A DNA stretch of 64,000 bases from Acanthamoeba sp. SK_2022b. Its lineage: Eukaryota; Discosea; Longamoebia; Acanthamoebidae. Below, piece after piece: positions 1 through 12,076 of the stretch. Position 1 is the first letter of the stretch, and each line of letters starts with the position of its first letter. The notes under the pieces are model-generated. The model did not search any database. It was not told the origin of the DNA and saw only the letters and a program-made list of their open reading frames with translations. Location of the stretch: assembly GCA_027943245.1 (NCBI GenBank), contig JANDJZ010000113.1:1-64000 (forward strand). The letters are read 5' to 3'. Both the position numbers and the translations under genes were made by a program.

Positions 1-3000
1 CATGGACGTGCGCACGCGTGAGACGGGCAGCTCCACTTTCTGCAGGAAGACGGTCTTGATGGATTTGTCCTTCCTCCTGGTGCCCTTGTGGTCGTCATCG
101 TGCATCTTGGTCTTCTTGATGTGGCCAAGTTCGGTGAGTCGGGTGCGGACGTTGGATGAGATAACGATCTGGCCCGGCTTAGCGATAGATGCCAGCTTCA
201 TGGCGGCCTCAATGGCCGGGCCGCTGTGCTTGATGCCAGCCCTACGGATGTCCTTAACGCGCTTGGCCGTGATGCTGCCGAGGTGGATACCGCACCTCAC
301 TCGCAGCCCGCGGAAGATGACGTCGCCCGAGATGGGGTCAGTGACCTCCTGAGCCTGGGGCACGGAGAGCAACTTCATGGGCCAGGGGGCGGCAAGCAGC
401 TCCTTCTGAAGCTCGAAGCACATGAAGCTTGCCGCTTCGGGCTCAGTAAACAGGAGGCACATGGAACCCTCGGAGTTGCCGCGATCGCCCACCGTCGTCT
501 CGTAGCCGTGATGCCGGGCCGCGACCTCGCGCACGAGCTTGTTGAAGATCGTCATCGTCTCCACCATCTCCTCGGGCGCTCGCTGCCATAGCACGTGGGC
601 GGAAGTAACATCCAGGAACACGACAGCCGCGTTGTCGTTGCTGGCCATGGCCTCATTGGCGCCGTAGCGGCCCACAAGGTTGCCCGTCTCGTTGCCTTTG
701 ACCTTGCACTTAAATATAGGAATGTTGGTAGCCGAAGTGTCATCCATCGAGCCTGAGCCCATCGAGGCTGATGACGTGTTATCGCTGCCAGTTGTGACCA
801 GAGCCGAGGTGTCATCCGGCCGCCTGCGCGACTGCGCGTGGCGAATGTCGGAGAAGGAGGTCATGGAGGAAGACGATGAAGAAGACGAGCCACCAGACTT
901 GCTGTTGCCGCTGTAGTTGTTGGTCGACAGTTGTGTCATGATCTCGAGGAAGCTTGGCCGCATCACGGGGTCCTGGTGCCAGCACTGGACCATCAGGTGG
1001 AGGTACTTGATATCATGGTCGTAATCGGGAGACCTCATCAAGTGGTTGGTGCTGGTCGATATCATGGCCCGGCTCGAGCTCGGGGAGAACGACTCGTCAA
1101 GGATGCCCGATGGCATGGTGGACAGATCGAATCCTTCAGGCAGGGGCGGACGGTAATTGTTGCGCAGCACGGCCACGGCGATCGCTGCCGGTGACATGCC
1201 CTCATAGGGCTGCTGCCTCGTGAACGCCTCCCACATGACAATACCATAGCTATAGGTCTGTCGTGAAAAGTCAATAGACATGTCAGCCTAACTTGTCACC
1301 AAGCGACTGGTGGCTACGTACATCGGCGAGAACGTAGTCGATGTTCTCGCTCTCAGACAGAATCTCTGGAGCAGTCCAGTGAATCGTGCCAACAGGTCCA
1401 CCCTTGGGTCCGTTCTTCATAAGCTCGCTCTTAACCTTAGTGAGGCCGAAGTCGGAGACCTTGAGGTTCCACTTGTTGTCGAGCAGCAGGTTGAGCGACT
1501 TGAGGTCGCAGTGAGCGACGCCCGACGAGTGAAGGAAGTGCATGCCCTTGGCCGCCTGGTAGAGCAGCTTTATACGTAGCATCGGCGGGATCTCAGGCAC
1601 TAGCTCGTTGTGCAGCAGCTGGCGGCAGCGACGGAGGACAGTTCAACCGATTGTCAGCCACACAAACTATGCACAGAGAGCGGTTCTAGTGTGTACCTCG
1701 TAGAGGGATCCGAGAGCCATGTACTCCATTATTATAAACATGCGCGGAGGCTTGGTGCAGGCGCCCATGAACAAGACAACGTTGGGATGCCGAAGGTTGG
1801 ACATGACAGCAACCTCCTCGCGGAAGTTGCGCTCAATCTCCTTGGTAACGCGGCCTTCGGTGAGCACCTTCACGGCCACCTGAGTACCTCTCCACTCGGA
1901 CCGGAACACGCTGCCGAAACCTCCCTGGCCGAGCTGCTCGCCGAGGTCGACCTCGCTGTAGGGAATCTCCCACTCGTCTCGCATCTTAAGGTGACGAATA
2001 CGCCAGTAGAGGAACAGGCCCAGCAAGAGACCGAGGATGATAAGGAAACCGAGGGAGGGCAGGAACGCAGCCAAGAGGGGCACTAGCACATCGGTAGAAC
2101 CGCTGTTGGTGACCACAGGCACAGCATTCTGGCAGAATTCTCCCTCCCAGTTGGAAGAGCACACGCACGAACGGCCGAAGCAGGTGCCATGATCTGAGCA
2201 GATCGTGCCGTTCACGATGCAGTAGGCGATGTCGCTAACCAGGTGGCCTTGACAAGTGACGTTGGCAATGAAGTTGAGCATGGCACGCCTAACGGGAGCC
2301 GACTGGCCCGCAACAATAAGCTTGTTGGCCTGGGCAATGTTGGCTGCCGTTGTATCCGTCTGCGTCCAGTAGATCCAATCTACCAGCTTCTGCGCCTTGG
2401 TGCAGTCGACCATCGAGCGCGAGTGTACGGCAAGGGCGTTGGTAGATATCATCGGCCAGCTGTTGGCGGAGCCCGGCGCCGCGAGGATGAACAGATCGGT
2501 GGGCGAGGCGGAGTTGGTAATGCCGGACACGATGCTGGCCCGAGTCGGGCTAAGTACGGTGCCGTTGATGAGCAGCGAGGCCGGGCGGAGATAAGCGGAC
2601 GTCAGCGCGGTGAAGGAGACTCCCATTCCAAGAGCATAGGGCGTGCGCATGGCAACCGTGGCGTCGTTGAGTGTGGCGCAGGGCCTCGTGCGTGCCGACG
2701 AGTTCTGCGAGATCGGATAGACTGGCGCGCCTGCCCAGCCAACCACGGCGGCGAACTCAGGCACGTTCTGGCTGAGAGCTTGGTTGATGGCTTGGGCGGT
2801 GACCTGCACCGTGGTGAAGTAGGTCACAATGATTGATTGGTTTGGTAGCAACGACGCGATCGTGGGGTTGATGGCCAAGATTGCCGGGTCGTTCCACTTC
2901 TTGATCCTTGTGATTTTGTGTGGATGAATATGTGTCAAGAGAGGATGATGGAAGAGAAAGACAAAAATGGGTCTTCGAAATCTCACCTGTCGAAGTAGAT

Positions 3001-4419
3001 GTCGGACACGACCTGAAAGGAAAGCACAAGGCGGAAATCGGTGTTGATGAGCTCAGGCAGATTGTAGTTCCACACGAAGCCGTAGGAGACCATGGGCACG
3101 GTGATCACGTCGGGCAGGGACGCCTGCTGGGCGGGGGTAAGGAGCGCGCCCGTAGATGCAAAGTCGATCGAGTTGTCGACCAAACTGGCGAGGCCTTCCA
3201 CCGACGACGTGGAGAAATACTTGAGCGTGAAGCCAGGCGAACCGTACTCGGTGGCCCACGAGGTGTAAGTGGGGATTATAGGACCCATGCCAAGGAGGAA
3301 GGCAGTGGTCAGAGCCGACTGGCCATTGCAACTTACACGCGAGAGCGAGTCCAGCATGTTCTTGCGCTGACGGCCGGTTAGGGCAAGGAAGCCAGAGGAC
3401 TTGATGAGCGTGACGGCGTTGTCGTTGATCTGCGTCCAGCTGAGGAAGGACAGCACCTCCTTGATGGTTGCGCAGTCGATCGAGTCGGTGGAGGTGTTCA
3501 CGGCGTCGTTGTGGATGACGAGCGAGGACACGGCCGAAAGTGGCCAGCCGCTGAGCTGGTTGGTCATATCGAACACCAGCGTGCCGTTGTTATTGACGGT
3601 GGAGGTGCTCATTGCCGTAGCCACCTGCGCCAGCGTCGATCCAGTGAGCGTGACCAGTGTGCCGTTGCCGTCGGACATGCGCGCGTAGGAGAGGCCCGTG
3701 CCGTTCTTCTTGAAGTCGGGATACATGAAAAAGACAACGGACTTAGGGTTGCTGGCAAGAAGCGACAGCTTGGAGGCGGTGGTGCAGGCAGAGAACGCGC
3801 GTCCGCCAATAACGGCCGCGAGCTGGGTGAAGCCAGCGGTCCCATACTGGTCAAAGATAGCCTTGATGGGTGGGCTAATTGCTGAAAGGTAGTTAGCGAG
3901 CAGACCACCTTCACCCAGAACGTCATCGCAGTAGATGATGGTCAGGTTGTTGTTGGTTCCGGTGGTGAGATTGACGTTTGTATTGGCGGCTGCGACAAGT
4001 GGATCGTTCCACGAGGTGACTGAACCGTTCCACATGCTCGCCATGATCCGCGAGTCGAGGGTGAGGACCGCGCCGGATATGAGTGGAGGGAAGGTGGAGG
4101 TGGAGTATGCAGCGACCATAGCTGTAGCCATCACCGGGATCTGCGCGTAGCTGTCCGTCGGGGCTGCGTAGAACCTGGCCATTGAACTAGAGGTACCCAC
4201 GAAGTTGACCCGTCCACCAGGGAGAGCCGACAGTGATATGTTAACTCTTGTCTCGGTTGCGTAGGTCACGCTTACAACGTCCTTGGCGTATAGGTACACA
4301 CTTCCCAGCGAGTTGTAGACGTCCGTTACCGAGCCTTCGCCAGTTCCAGAGACCGTCAGCGGTGCCGCTCTCTCCACACCAGCCGAAAAGACTGCGAGTA
4401 GTACAAGGAAGTGCGACAT
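1..4419 (-). CDS. Receptor-like protein: two PstS-like modules, EGF-like, TM, TKL kinase, cyclase domain (3' partial)
   Basis: Likely a plasma-membrane receptor. Exons I resolve are 4419-2987, 2906-1697, 1618-1322 and 1257 to the window edge. The start at 4419 gives a hydrophobic signal peptide; an in-frame ATG at 4479 adds 20 residues. Two solute-binding modules follow (about 4380-3350 and 3340-2280), the second with the PstS-like stretch KKWNDPAILAINP. An EGF-like cysteine stretch (about 2240-2120) and one membrane helix (about 2085-1990) lead to a TKL kinase domain with GQGGFGSV, AVKV, DFG and APE. Its catalytic loop reads HCDLKSLN, so the usual HRD is HCD. A Ser-rich linker precedes a class III nucleotidyl cyclase-like domain (from about 660) that keeps FLDVT but lacks the usual second metal-binding Asp. 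The paralogue at 10588-17277 has a second kinase after the cyclase; here that part would lie beyond base 1. Confidence 0.85.
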
Positions 4420-4479
4420 GTGAAGTCGTGCCGACTGAGCGCGAACCTGCTCGCGGGAGACCGTTCTCCGCCTACACAT

Positions 4480-5155
4480 CGTGTGCTATATGCCCAGATA
4501 TTGGGCAGCTGAGCTCTCTTGCAGTGGGAGTCGTTCTGTGGTTTGCAGTCTGTGGGCGCTGTTGGAACTTGTGCCGGTCCGTAGGCCACATGTAATTGTG
4601 CGTGCTTTGTCCTTCTCTGAACATCCTCGCCTGCATACCGCTTATGGGCAAGTGCTGACTAGGGACACCGAGGAATCTCCGACATTAATTTTACTGGTTG
4701 CGTAGGTATGCACAGTTTAGTTGTGGGCTTCCTATTTTAGATGTCGCCGGGAACCTGAACTTGCAACACCTCACTTGACCATAAAAATAGACTACTTTTT
4801 TTAGGCAGTACCCGAAAGAGTGTTCTACTACCTCTTTGGGTTGAGGTAAAATTGGAACCGTGTGGTTGCGTCCGCAAGTTCTCAATACGCCAAGCGGGAG
4901 TTGTACTCGCCAAGCCACATGCTTACTTACTCAACGATAAGCTTAATAAGATGATACGTGTTTTGGGTAACGGGACAAGGTTGCAGTGCAGGTGGTCCAG
5001 TTGTCTAGCACAGCCTAATTGGAGAGCACAACAATCGGTGAACATTGGCGGCTATAAAAACCCAAGCCAGACCTGTCACTGTTCTATAAGCAACGCCACC
5101 CAACTACACAACACTCACCTCAACAGCTTTCACAGACACTACCCCTCTTACTAGG
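4480..5155. other. Intergenic region between divergent genes
   Basis: This gap separates the divergent receptor gene (left, -) and the secreted propeller gene (right, +). I see no convincing coding exon or RNA gene. It is less GC-rich than the flanking exons and contains a clear TATA box near the right gene. Confidence 0.6.
5053..5059 (+). promoter_or_regulatory. TATA box of the secreted propeller gene
   Basis: TATAAAA lies in a GC-rich context about 97 nt upstream of the ATG at 5156. That spacing suits a TATA box followed by a 5' leader of about 65 to 70 nt. It is the clearest core-promoter element in the gap. Confidence 0.6.
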
Positions 5156-7066
5156 ATGAGACTCAACGTCGTCTTCCTCGTGTTTGCTTCTCTGCTCCTT
5201 GTCGGTTACGCCGCGGCCCGCCCGATCCTCGTCACCGCCGAGGAGCCCGCCGGCCAGGTCGGTTTCTACTCCTCCCAAGGCGATTCTTTGGGCAAGGTCA
5301 AGGTTGGCTCGCTGCCCCACGAGGTCGTCGTCACTTCCAACGGCCGAGTTGCGTATGTACTCTGATCTACATCGATACCAGCTTCTTTTGGCTCTTAAAA
5401 GGAAACGAGTACTGATCTGATCTCTTCTTTTAGGTACGTCACAAACTTTGGTTTGCACGACTATGCCTCGCCCACCGGCTACGCTGGCTACTACGTGTCG
5501 GTCATTGACGTGAAGCTCATGCTTGAGAGGACTAAGCTGTTTCTCTTCAACGCTGGCGATTCGATCACGGCCGTCAACAGGGCTCCCCACGGCATCAAGC
5601 TCTCCCCCGACGAAAAGTTCCTGTGGGTCAACTCCGAGTACACATCGGCCGATGGCGTCACAGTGGTGCCCTCGCTTCTGGTGTTCAACCTCAGCAGCAC
5701 CTCGCAAGCCCCCATGCAGATCATCCCGCTTGCCCCCGCCTACCAGAGGATCCACAACTTCGTCTGGGCTCCCAACGGTCAAGACCTCTGGCTTCAGCTC
5801 GGCGCCCAGGGTATCGCCAAGTACACTCCAGCCACTGGTAACTTCTCCGCCGCCTACGCCGTCAAGAGCCCCAACGCCACCACTGTAGGCGCCCGTGGCC
5901 TCACCTTCGCCCCCAACGGCCACCTCCTCGTTAGCGGCGTCGGTGAACTCCTCGAGTACGACGTGAGCACAGTCCCCCCCACCCTCGTAAGGCGCCTGTG
6001 GGCCAGCGACTGGCTCGTGAACCAGTTCCTCTACCCGACCATGAGCCCCAACGGCGTCTATATCGCCGTTCCCTCCACCAACGGCCAGATCTTCCTCATC
6101 AATTTCGCCACTGGCGCTCTCACCCAGCGCATCGATGTCTTCGGCCTCGACCCCGTCATGGTGGTTTTCGAATCCGACTCCAAGACCGCCTACGCTACTG
6201 CCGCCCGCGGTGGTGCCGTCACCAAGATCAAACTCCAAGGCAGCCACTTCGGCGATACCACCGAGATTTTGACTGGCGTCAACGCCGGACCCAATGGCCT
6301 CGTCCTTGCTGACCCCTCCGGTGGTGTCGATGATGACGAACGTGAGGAATTCAACATAGTCGCCGTGCTCTCGCTTTCGCCCCCTGTTGCTGGATCGCTC
6401 GCACCCAACGGCGCTCCCCTGACCAACGGTCAGCCCAACGGCTACAAGATCAAGTCAACCTTTGAGATGTGGAAGGAGAACATCAACCAGGCCGGTGGTA
6501 TCCCATTCGACGGCGACACCGATGCTGCCAACGTCGTGGTCACGTACGTTGATGACTACTCGAACTACAACCTCACCAACGGCCTTGTGCTCGCGGCGCT
6601 TAATGATGAAGACGTCGACGCTGTCTTCGTCGCCGATCTGTTCTTCGCTCCCTCGGCTGCTGTCAAGGCCAAGCTCGCCCAAACTCAGAAGCCCCTGCTT
6701 TCGGTCTACCCGCTCTTCTCGGCCACCGCCAAGCGCAGCGTCGATGAGGACGCCACCCTCTTCAAGAGGCAGGTGCCCAACGCCGCCACCGTCGGTTACG
6801 ACAGGTGGACCGACAGCACCACCTTCAACACCGAGTACCTGGCGCGCTTCTCCCGCGCCAGCGCCGCCGTCGATGCGCAGGCTATGACCACCGCTCTCGC
6901 TCTCCAGGCTGCCGCTTACCAGGCCGACAACTTCTGCGGCCAGTCGCTCACCAACGCCCTCACCAACCTCAACACTTACTTCTTCTACTCGGGCGTTAAC
7001 TTCAACTCCACCACCGGCAGCAACACTTTTGCCTCATTCCCCGTCTTCGTCAACCTCGCAGCTTAA
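5156..7066 (+). CDS. Secreted beta-propeller / type 1 periplasmic-binding-like fusion protein
   Basis: About 609 aa from two exons, 5156-5352 and 5434-7066. The intron has a GTATGT donor and a TTTTAG acceptor, and joining them restores the frame through AYVTNFG. The N-terminus is a signal peptide (about residues 1-21, ending YAAA). Residues about 30-390 contain repeated propeller-like strands: VVVTSNGRVAYVTN, IKLSPDEKFLWVN, FAPNGHLLVSG and SPNGVYIAVP resemble YVTN/lactonase-type blades. The C-terminal part, about residues 395-600, looks like a type 1 periplasmic-binding protein: a WKENINQAGGI helix, then VVVTYVDDYSN, then DVDAVFVADLF, and near the end a segment like the closing lobe. Some of that fold seems deleted. 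The function is unknown; an extracellular binding protein is plausible. A long ORF on the opposite strand here is only a codon-bias shadow. Confidence 0.85.
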
Positions 7067-7330
7067 GCTTAAGCGGGCATGCGGCATTCTCCCCAGTGTA
7101 CTCATAAAGTAGCTATTCCCCCTTACCGCACCAACCGGAGGAGGGGAAGATACCTAGTGTTCGCCATGAAGGGGTGAACCTACACAGAATAGGAAAGCCA
7201 GCACCGAACTGTTGGTCCGGACGACCAATTGAACACCGTACGTGCAACTTTGCAAGGAAGAGGTGCCGCCATAAACCTTTTCTTTAAAAAGGGTGCAAGA
7301 AATAATAATTAAAATTAATTTGCGCGCGAG

Positions 7331-9317
7331 ATGGAGAAGTTGGGTGTTCCTCCCGAACAGGACGATCTCTTCTTTGGCCTCATACCGTCGTGGTCGGCGA
7401 TGGTGCTGGCCAGTGCTGTGGGCTTGGCCGGCATCGTTGTGTGGCGCAACTATTTGGCTCCCTCGCCTTCGTTCTCCAGACCGGCAACCACCAGGGGGGC
7501 TGCTGCCCCCTCGCGCCAAGCGCACGCAACCCTTTCTCCACCGTCAGGTTCGCGTCCATGGCCCCCAATCTTGGCCTTGTAGCTCACAATATCATCCAAA
7601 TTAGCTGTTGAAGACGATGTTGACGTTGATCCATCCATTTGCTTGGGCCAGTGCGAAAACCAGCACAGTGGGCACCCAACAAGGAGGCGGAGGATCTCCT
7701 GGCTGCTGCGCCGGAAGAGGAACAGAAGAAGCTGCGGCCTCTCATGGCCAGCCTCGCGCCCACCAGCGACCACAACGCACAGATCAAGGCCGCCCGCGCT
7801 GCCCTCTTCTACGTGCAAGATGGTGTGCGCATCAAGGCCATCGCTTTGGACACTCGCGACGCTTGAACCTTCCCCGCCCACTCACTCACACGCGCCACCG
7901 TGCCCGTGCACAGAGGGCCAGTGGGACATGATGCGTCGAACGGGCGTGCTGTCGGCGATGGTGCGGCTGCTGGTGGTGATCGCCAATCGTGCGGCGCAGA
8001 GGGACGCCGACGGGCCCTCGCGCGAGGAGGCGGCGGTGCTGGCGGCGCTCGTGGCCGCGCTCAGTCGTCTCTGCCGCGCGCCCGAGCTGCGGGAGGCCAT
8101 GGCCACCCCCGAGCTCGTCCAGCACGCCGTCTTCCTGCTGCGCACGCCCAACCTCGTCGAGTCGACCAAGGCCGGCCTCATCGCCATGCTCAACACCTTC
8201 GTGCGGCTGAGCGACGATCCGCGGCTGCGTGCCGCGCTCATCGATGACTCGCAGAGCGATCTCGGTCCGGTGCTCGCGTGGCTGTTCCTGCAGACCACCG
8301 TCGAGTCTGGCGAGGACATCATCAAACACGCGGCCAATGCGCTCGTGCCTTTTGCCACCATGGAAGGTGCGTCGCTGGCGCGCTCGCACACACACACACA
8401 CGCGAGCGCAGGCCCAGAGAACAAGGATGACGTTTTTGCTGACGGATGGCAGTCGTGGCCACGACGCAGAGAATCCGGCCACGCGGGCGATGTTGCTGGA
8501 GCACGAGGGCGTCGAGCACGCCCTCGGCCTGTTCACCGACGGCCGAGCCAGATTCGCCAAGCGGAGGACGCCACTGGCGCTGCTGTCCCTCCTCAACGCA
8601 CTCAGCTCCGTCGCCGATGGTACACTACGCTACGCGTACACGCACACGCAAGAGCCACACGTTTTCTTACGCTAAGCTTATGTGGCTCGACGTCCAAGTC
8701 AAAACGAGGGAAAAGGTGATGAGCAGGGCGCTGGCTCAGTACTTCGTGGCCGAGCTGCGCAAGAACCAGAAGGTGTCCCTCCGGCAGAACCTGCCCGACA
8801 TCCTCTCCCTCCTCCGCTCCTTCCTTCTCGACGACACCCGCACGTCGGCTGAGCTCGACGCCGTCCGCCGGCAGTACGTCGCCTACTCCCCCCCACCCCC
8901 ATTTGAGCTCCGCTCGTGTTGTAACGACGCGAGGTTGTCAACGTTGTGATGCGGCGGGCGCCCAGATTCCAGGCCTTCTTCCTGGAAGAGCAGGAGGACG
9001 GGACGACAGGGCTCGAGCAGGTCATGTCCTTCCTCCGAGACGACAAGGTGTTCCCCGAAGCTGCCGAGCTCCTGCTCGGCCTCTCGGTAGACAACAGTAC
9101 GCGACGGCAGCTCTTTTTTATCTATTTTTATTTATTTTATTTTATTTTACTCATTTCGTTTTCGCGGGAACAAGGTCGAGTGCAGGACGGCATAAGGGAG
9201 AACGAAGAGGCGATGGCGGCCATCCGTGCTGCGAGCGAGACGGAGTCACACCCGGGCAACGAGCCTGCGCAGCTGCTCCTGTCTCGGCTGGTGGGTAGCG
9301 GAGAAGAGCAGCAGTGA
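7331..9317 (+). CDS. N-terminally membrane-anchored helical-repeat (ARM/HEAT-like) protein
   Basis: Exons that join in frame are approximately 7331-7547, 7652-7824, 7912-8367, 8480-8620, 8694-8878, 8969-9099 and 9176-9317. The product is about 480 aa. Residues about 22-40 form one hydrophobic helix (SAMVLASAVGLAGIVVW), suggesting an N-terminal membrane anchor with the rest on one side. The body is almost entirely amphipathic helices with ARM/HEAT character, for example AAVLAALVAALSRLC, STKAGLIAMLNTFVRL and TPLALLSLLNALSS. There are no catalytic motifs. I do not recognise the family; a scaffold or organelle-tethered armadillo-like protein is the best description. Internal exon boundaries are hand-derived and could be off by a few bases. 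Confidence 0.7.
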
Positions 9318-9444
9318 AAGATCCCCCCCCCCAACCAGCACTGCCCCTCTTCTTGTACAGAGCTGCACATTGTTGAAGTTGCCGTGTTGCGATTGTTACA
9401 AATTGTGTGTACAAAATTGGTGCAGGGCTCGCTTTGTCGCTCTT

Positions 9445-10221
9445 CTAGCAGAGGTGGAGCTTCTGGCAGGGGCCGTGGCAGTGGTCCTCGCAGAAGCAGG
9501 TGGCGCAGCCAGCGAGGGCCTTGAGGGCGGCAAGGATGCAGGGGACTGCAGGGGGGGGGGGATGGGTGAGTTCGTGCCGCTTCTGCTACCACGCAAGACA
9601 CGCCCGCACATACAAAGCGGAGAACGTACTGTCCTCAGGGCCTCCGCACGCGGCGATGGCGCCAGCGATACCGACGGCGCAAGCGGCCTTCTTCAGCCAC
9701 GAGCACTTGCCGAGCAGCTGCGGCTCGACCGGGGCGATGAGATCAAACATGTCGGTGGTGGCCGAGTAGAGGCACTGGCTGGCACACTGAGTCAAGCCGG
9801 AGAAGGCCTTGTCGGCGCTGGCCTTGGCCGCGCAGCTCTGAGCGCAGGACACGTCCGACGGATCACAGGCGCCTGTGCGACGAGCCAGGTTTGTGAGTAT
9901 CGGAGTTGAAACGCTTGGGTTGGCGACGGACAAGAAAACAGCTGTGGAGCACGTACGGATGCACTCGACGGCGCTGAGGCAGTTGGGGTCCATCATGCAG
10001 GTGGAGACCTGGCTCGAGCACTTGGCGAAGACGCACTGCTCGATGTTGTTGCCGGCCTGCGCCGCAACTGTTGCGCGCAATAAAGAAATAAATAATCAAT
10101 AGATGAACTCATGAACAGCCGAAATGAGGAACGGGGAAGGCGGGTGTGTAAAAAGGTGAAGAGAGAAGGCCGTACCAAAGAAAGAGGCGAGGAGGAGGAC
10201 GAAGGCGAAGGCAGCACGCAT
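9445..10221 (-). CDS. Small secreted cysteine-rich protein with a VDE-like cysteine pattern
   Basis: Four exons (10221-10176, 10067-9957, 9872-9630, 9545-9445) join in frame to 166 aa. A signal peptide (MRAAFAFVLLLASFF then VAAQA) is completed across the first intron. The mature protein has about 19 cysteines. The first block, residues about 21-70, has spacing C-x4-C-x6-C-x4-DPNC-x5-EC-x3-CDPSDVSC-x3-C. This is close to the N-terminal cysteine domain of violaxanthin de-epoxidase-related proteins as I remember it. The C-terminal block ends in a dense CATCFCEDHCHGPCQ cluster. No lipocalin domain is present, so a de-epoxidase activity is not implied. Function unknown; it is probably secreted and disulfide-rich. 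Confidence 0.8.
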
Positions 10222-10587
10222 GATGTGGTGTGGTGTAAACGGGTGACGAAGGTGGTAATGTTGGTTGGCTCCGACCACTTTATAAAAGGTGCACCTGCTC
10301 CGGATTGGTCGGCTACGTAGAGGAGGTTGCCACAATTACGCCATCCCTCCAAGAGAAAAAGAGAGAGAAGGTCCTGCTGTCGGCGCAAAATACTCCACTG
10401 AGATTGGCCTTCGATGCCCGTCACTATGATCGCACGGCCAACGATTGGTCAGCTGCGCGGTAAAACCTCTCTCACGTCTTCCTCTCTGCAATTAATGGCA
10501 AGGCAGCAAGGTGATTGCAGGAGAGCGAAGTTGGCCCTGGGCGTTTTTTGCAGTGTATTGATCGCTGGGTCCCGCTACACGTATTAC
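10222..10587. other. Intergenic region upstream of the cysteine-rich gene
   Basis: It holds the promoter of the minus-strand cysteine-rich gene and the 3' end region of the next minus-strand gene. I see no additional coding segment. Confidence 0.5.
10279..10284 (-). promoter_or_regulatory. TATA box of the cysteine-rich protein gene
   Basis: TATAAA on the minus strand lies about 58 nt upstream of the ATG at 10221, in a GC-rich context. The position fits a core promoter with a short leader. Confidence 0.6.
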
Positions 10588-12012
10588 TTAGAGCATGGAT
10601 CCGGCGTCATCAGCGTCGAGGTTCTTGCCCAGGAAGGCCACCACGTCCTCCATACTTGGCCGCTTGTCCGCCGAAGCGTGCCAGCACCGCTTCATCACCT
10701 TGCGGAAGTCGGCCGGGCAGTCGTTGGGGATGGCCGGCCTACGGCCCTCGAGCACGTCGAGCGTCACGCCCATGAAGTTGCGCCCGGCGAAGGGCTCCTT
10801 GCGCGTCACCACCTCCCACATGATGACGCCGAACGAGTACACGTCGGCCCGCTCGTCGTATTTCTCGCCGCGGATGACCTCCGGCGCCGTCCAGCACGGC
10901 GAGCCGCAGCGGGTCATCGTCGCGTTCTCCTCCTTGATGCGCGCGAACCCAAAGTCGGCCACCTTCACGTTCCAGTTCTCGTCCACCTGAGTGCCGCGCC
11001 ATTGATTGGTCAGCGCGTGTGTGCTGTGTGCGCGCACTCGCGTGGCGCATGGACGTACGAGCAGGTTGGAAGGCTTGAGGTCGCGGTGGACGATGACCGG
11101 CTCCAGGGAGTGGAGGTAGTTGATGCCCAGCGCGGCCGAGCGCAGCATCTTGACTTTCTGCTTCCACGTGAGCTTGATAGTGCTGTTCCCCAGCGTGTCG
11201 CGCAGGCTTCCCTGCTGCATGTACTCCGTCACGATGCACAGGTTCGGCTTCTTCACACACGCGCCTGCGCCCCACGCAACCACCCTGATGAGCAAGGGAG
11301 GAAAACGAAGCAATAAAATATATTAAAAATCGAATATAATACAAAGGTAATATGATAATTCTGATAATAATGGTTGATAATAATGATAATGATAATAAGT
11401 GCTGGTGGCAAGTACCAATGAAGAGGACGATGTTGGGGTGGTGAAGCTCCGAGAGGAAGGCCATCTCGGCGCGGAATTCGAGCATGCGTCGCTCGTCGAG
11501 CTTCTGTTTGATGAAGCGCTTCACTGCGACGTCGACTCCCTTCCACTTGCCGCGCAGCACCACGCCGTACGAGCCCAGGCCCACCTGCTTGCCCACCTGA
11601 ATCTCGCCGTAGTCGATGATCCACCGGCACAGGTTGGCTGACGTGAGGAAGGTGTCCTCCTTGAACATCATCCTGCGTTGGGATCCCGGCGTCAGTGTCT
11701 TGTGCAGTCGCACACGCGCGCACACAGAGCCGCACGCTTACCCTTCGCCCACCATCGTCTGTAGCTCCTTCCCGCTCCCCGTATCGCTGCCGACGTTGTG
11801 GTGGCGTCCGCTGCCTCCGCTCGCGCTGCTGCCGCGCGACTTGTCTGTGGTATTATTTGTCGACGTGCCGCTCGCGGCGTCCAGCGTGACGCCGCCGAAG
11901 AAGCGTGCCTCCAGACCGGGCGTCTTCAGCTCGAACAGCTTCGACCCTGCTTCCCGCCGCGACCGTGAGTATAACGATGTGGAGTGCTTGAGCGCGCGCG
12001 AGGGCTCGTCAT

Positions 12013-12076
<64 letters not shown>

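Noticed and set aside
5120..6247. Long open frame (375 codons) on the minus strand
   Set aside because: It mirrors the GC-rich codons of the secreted propeller gene on the plus strand. It has no family features, and the plus frame has a signal peptide and repeats.
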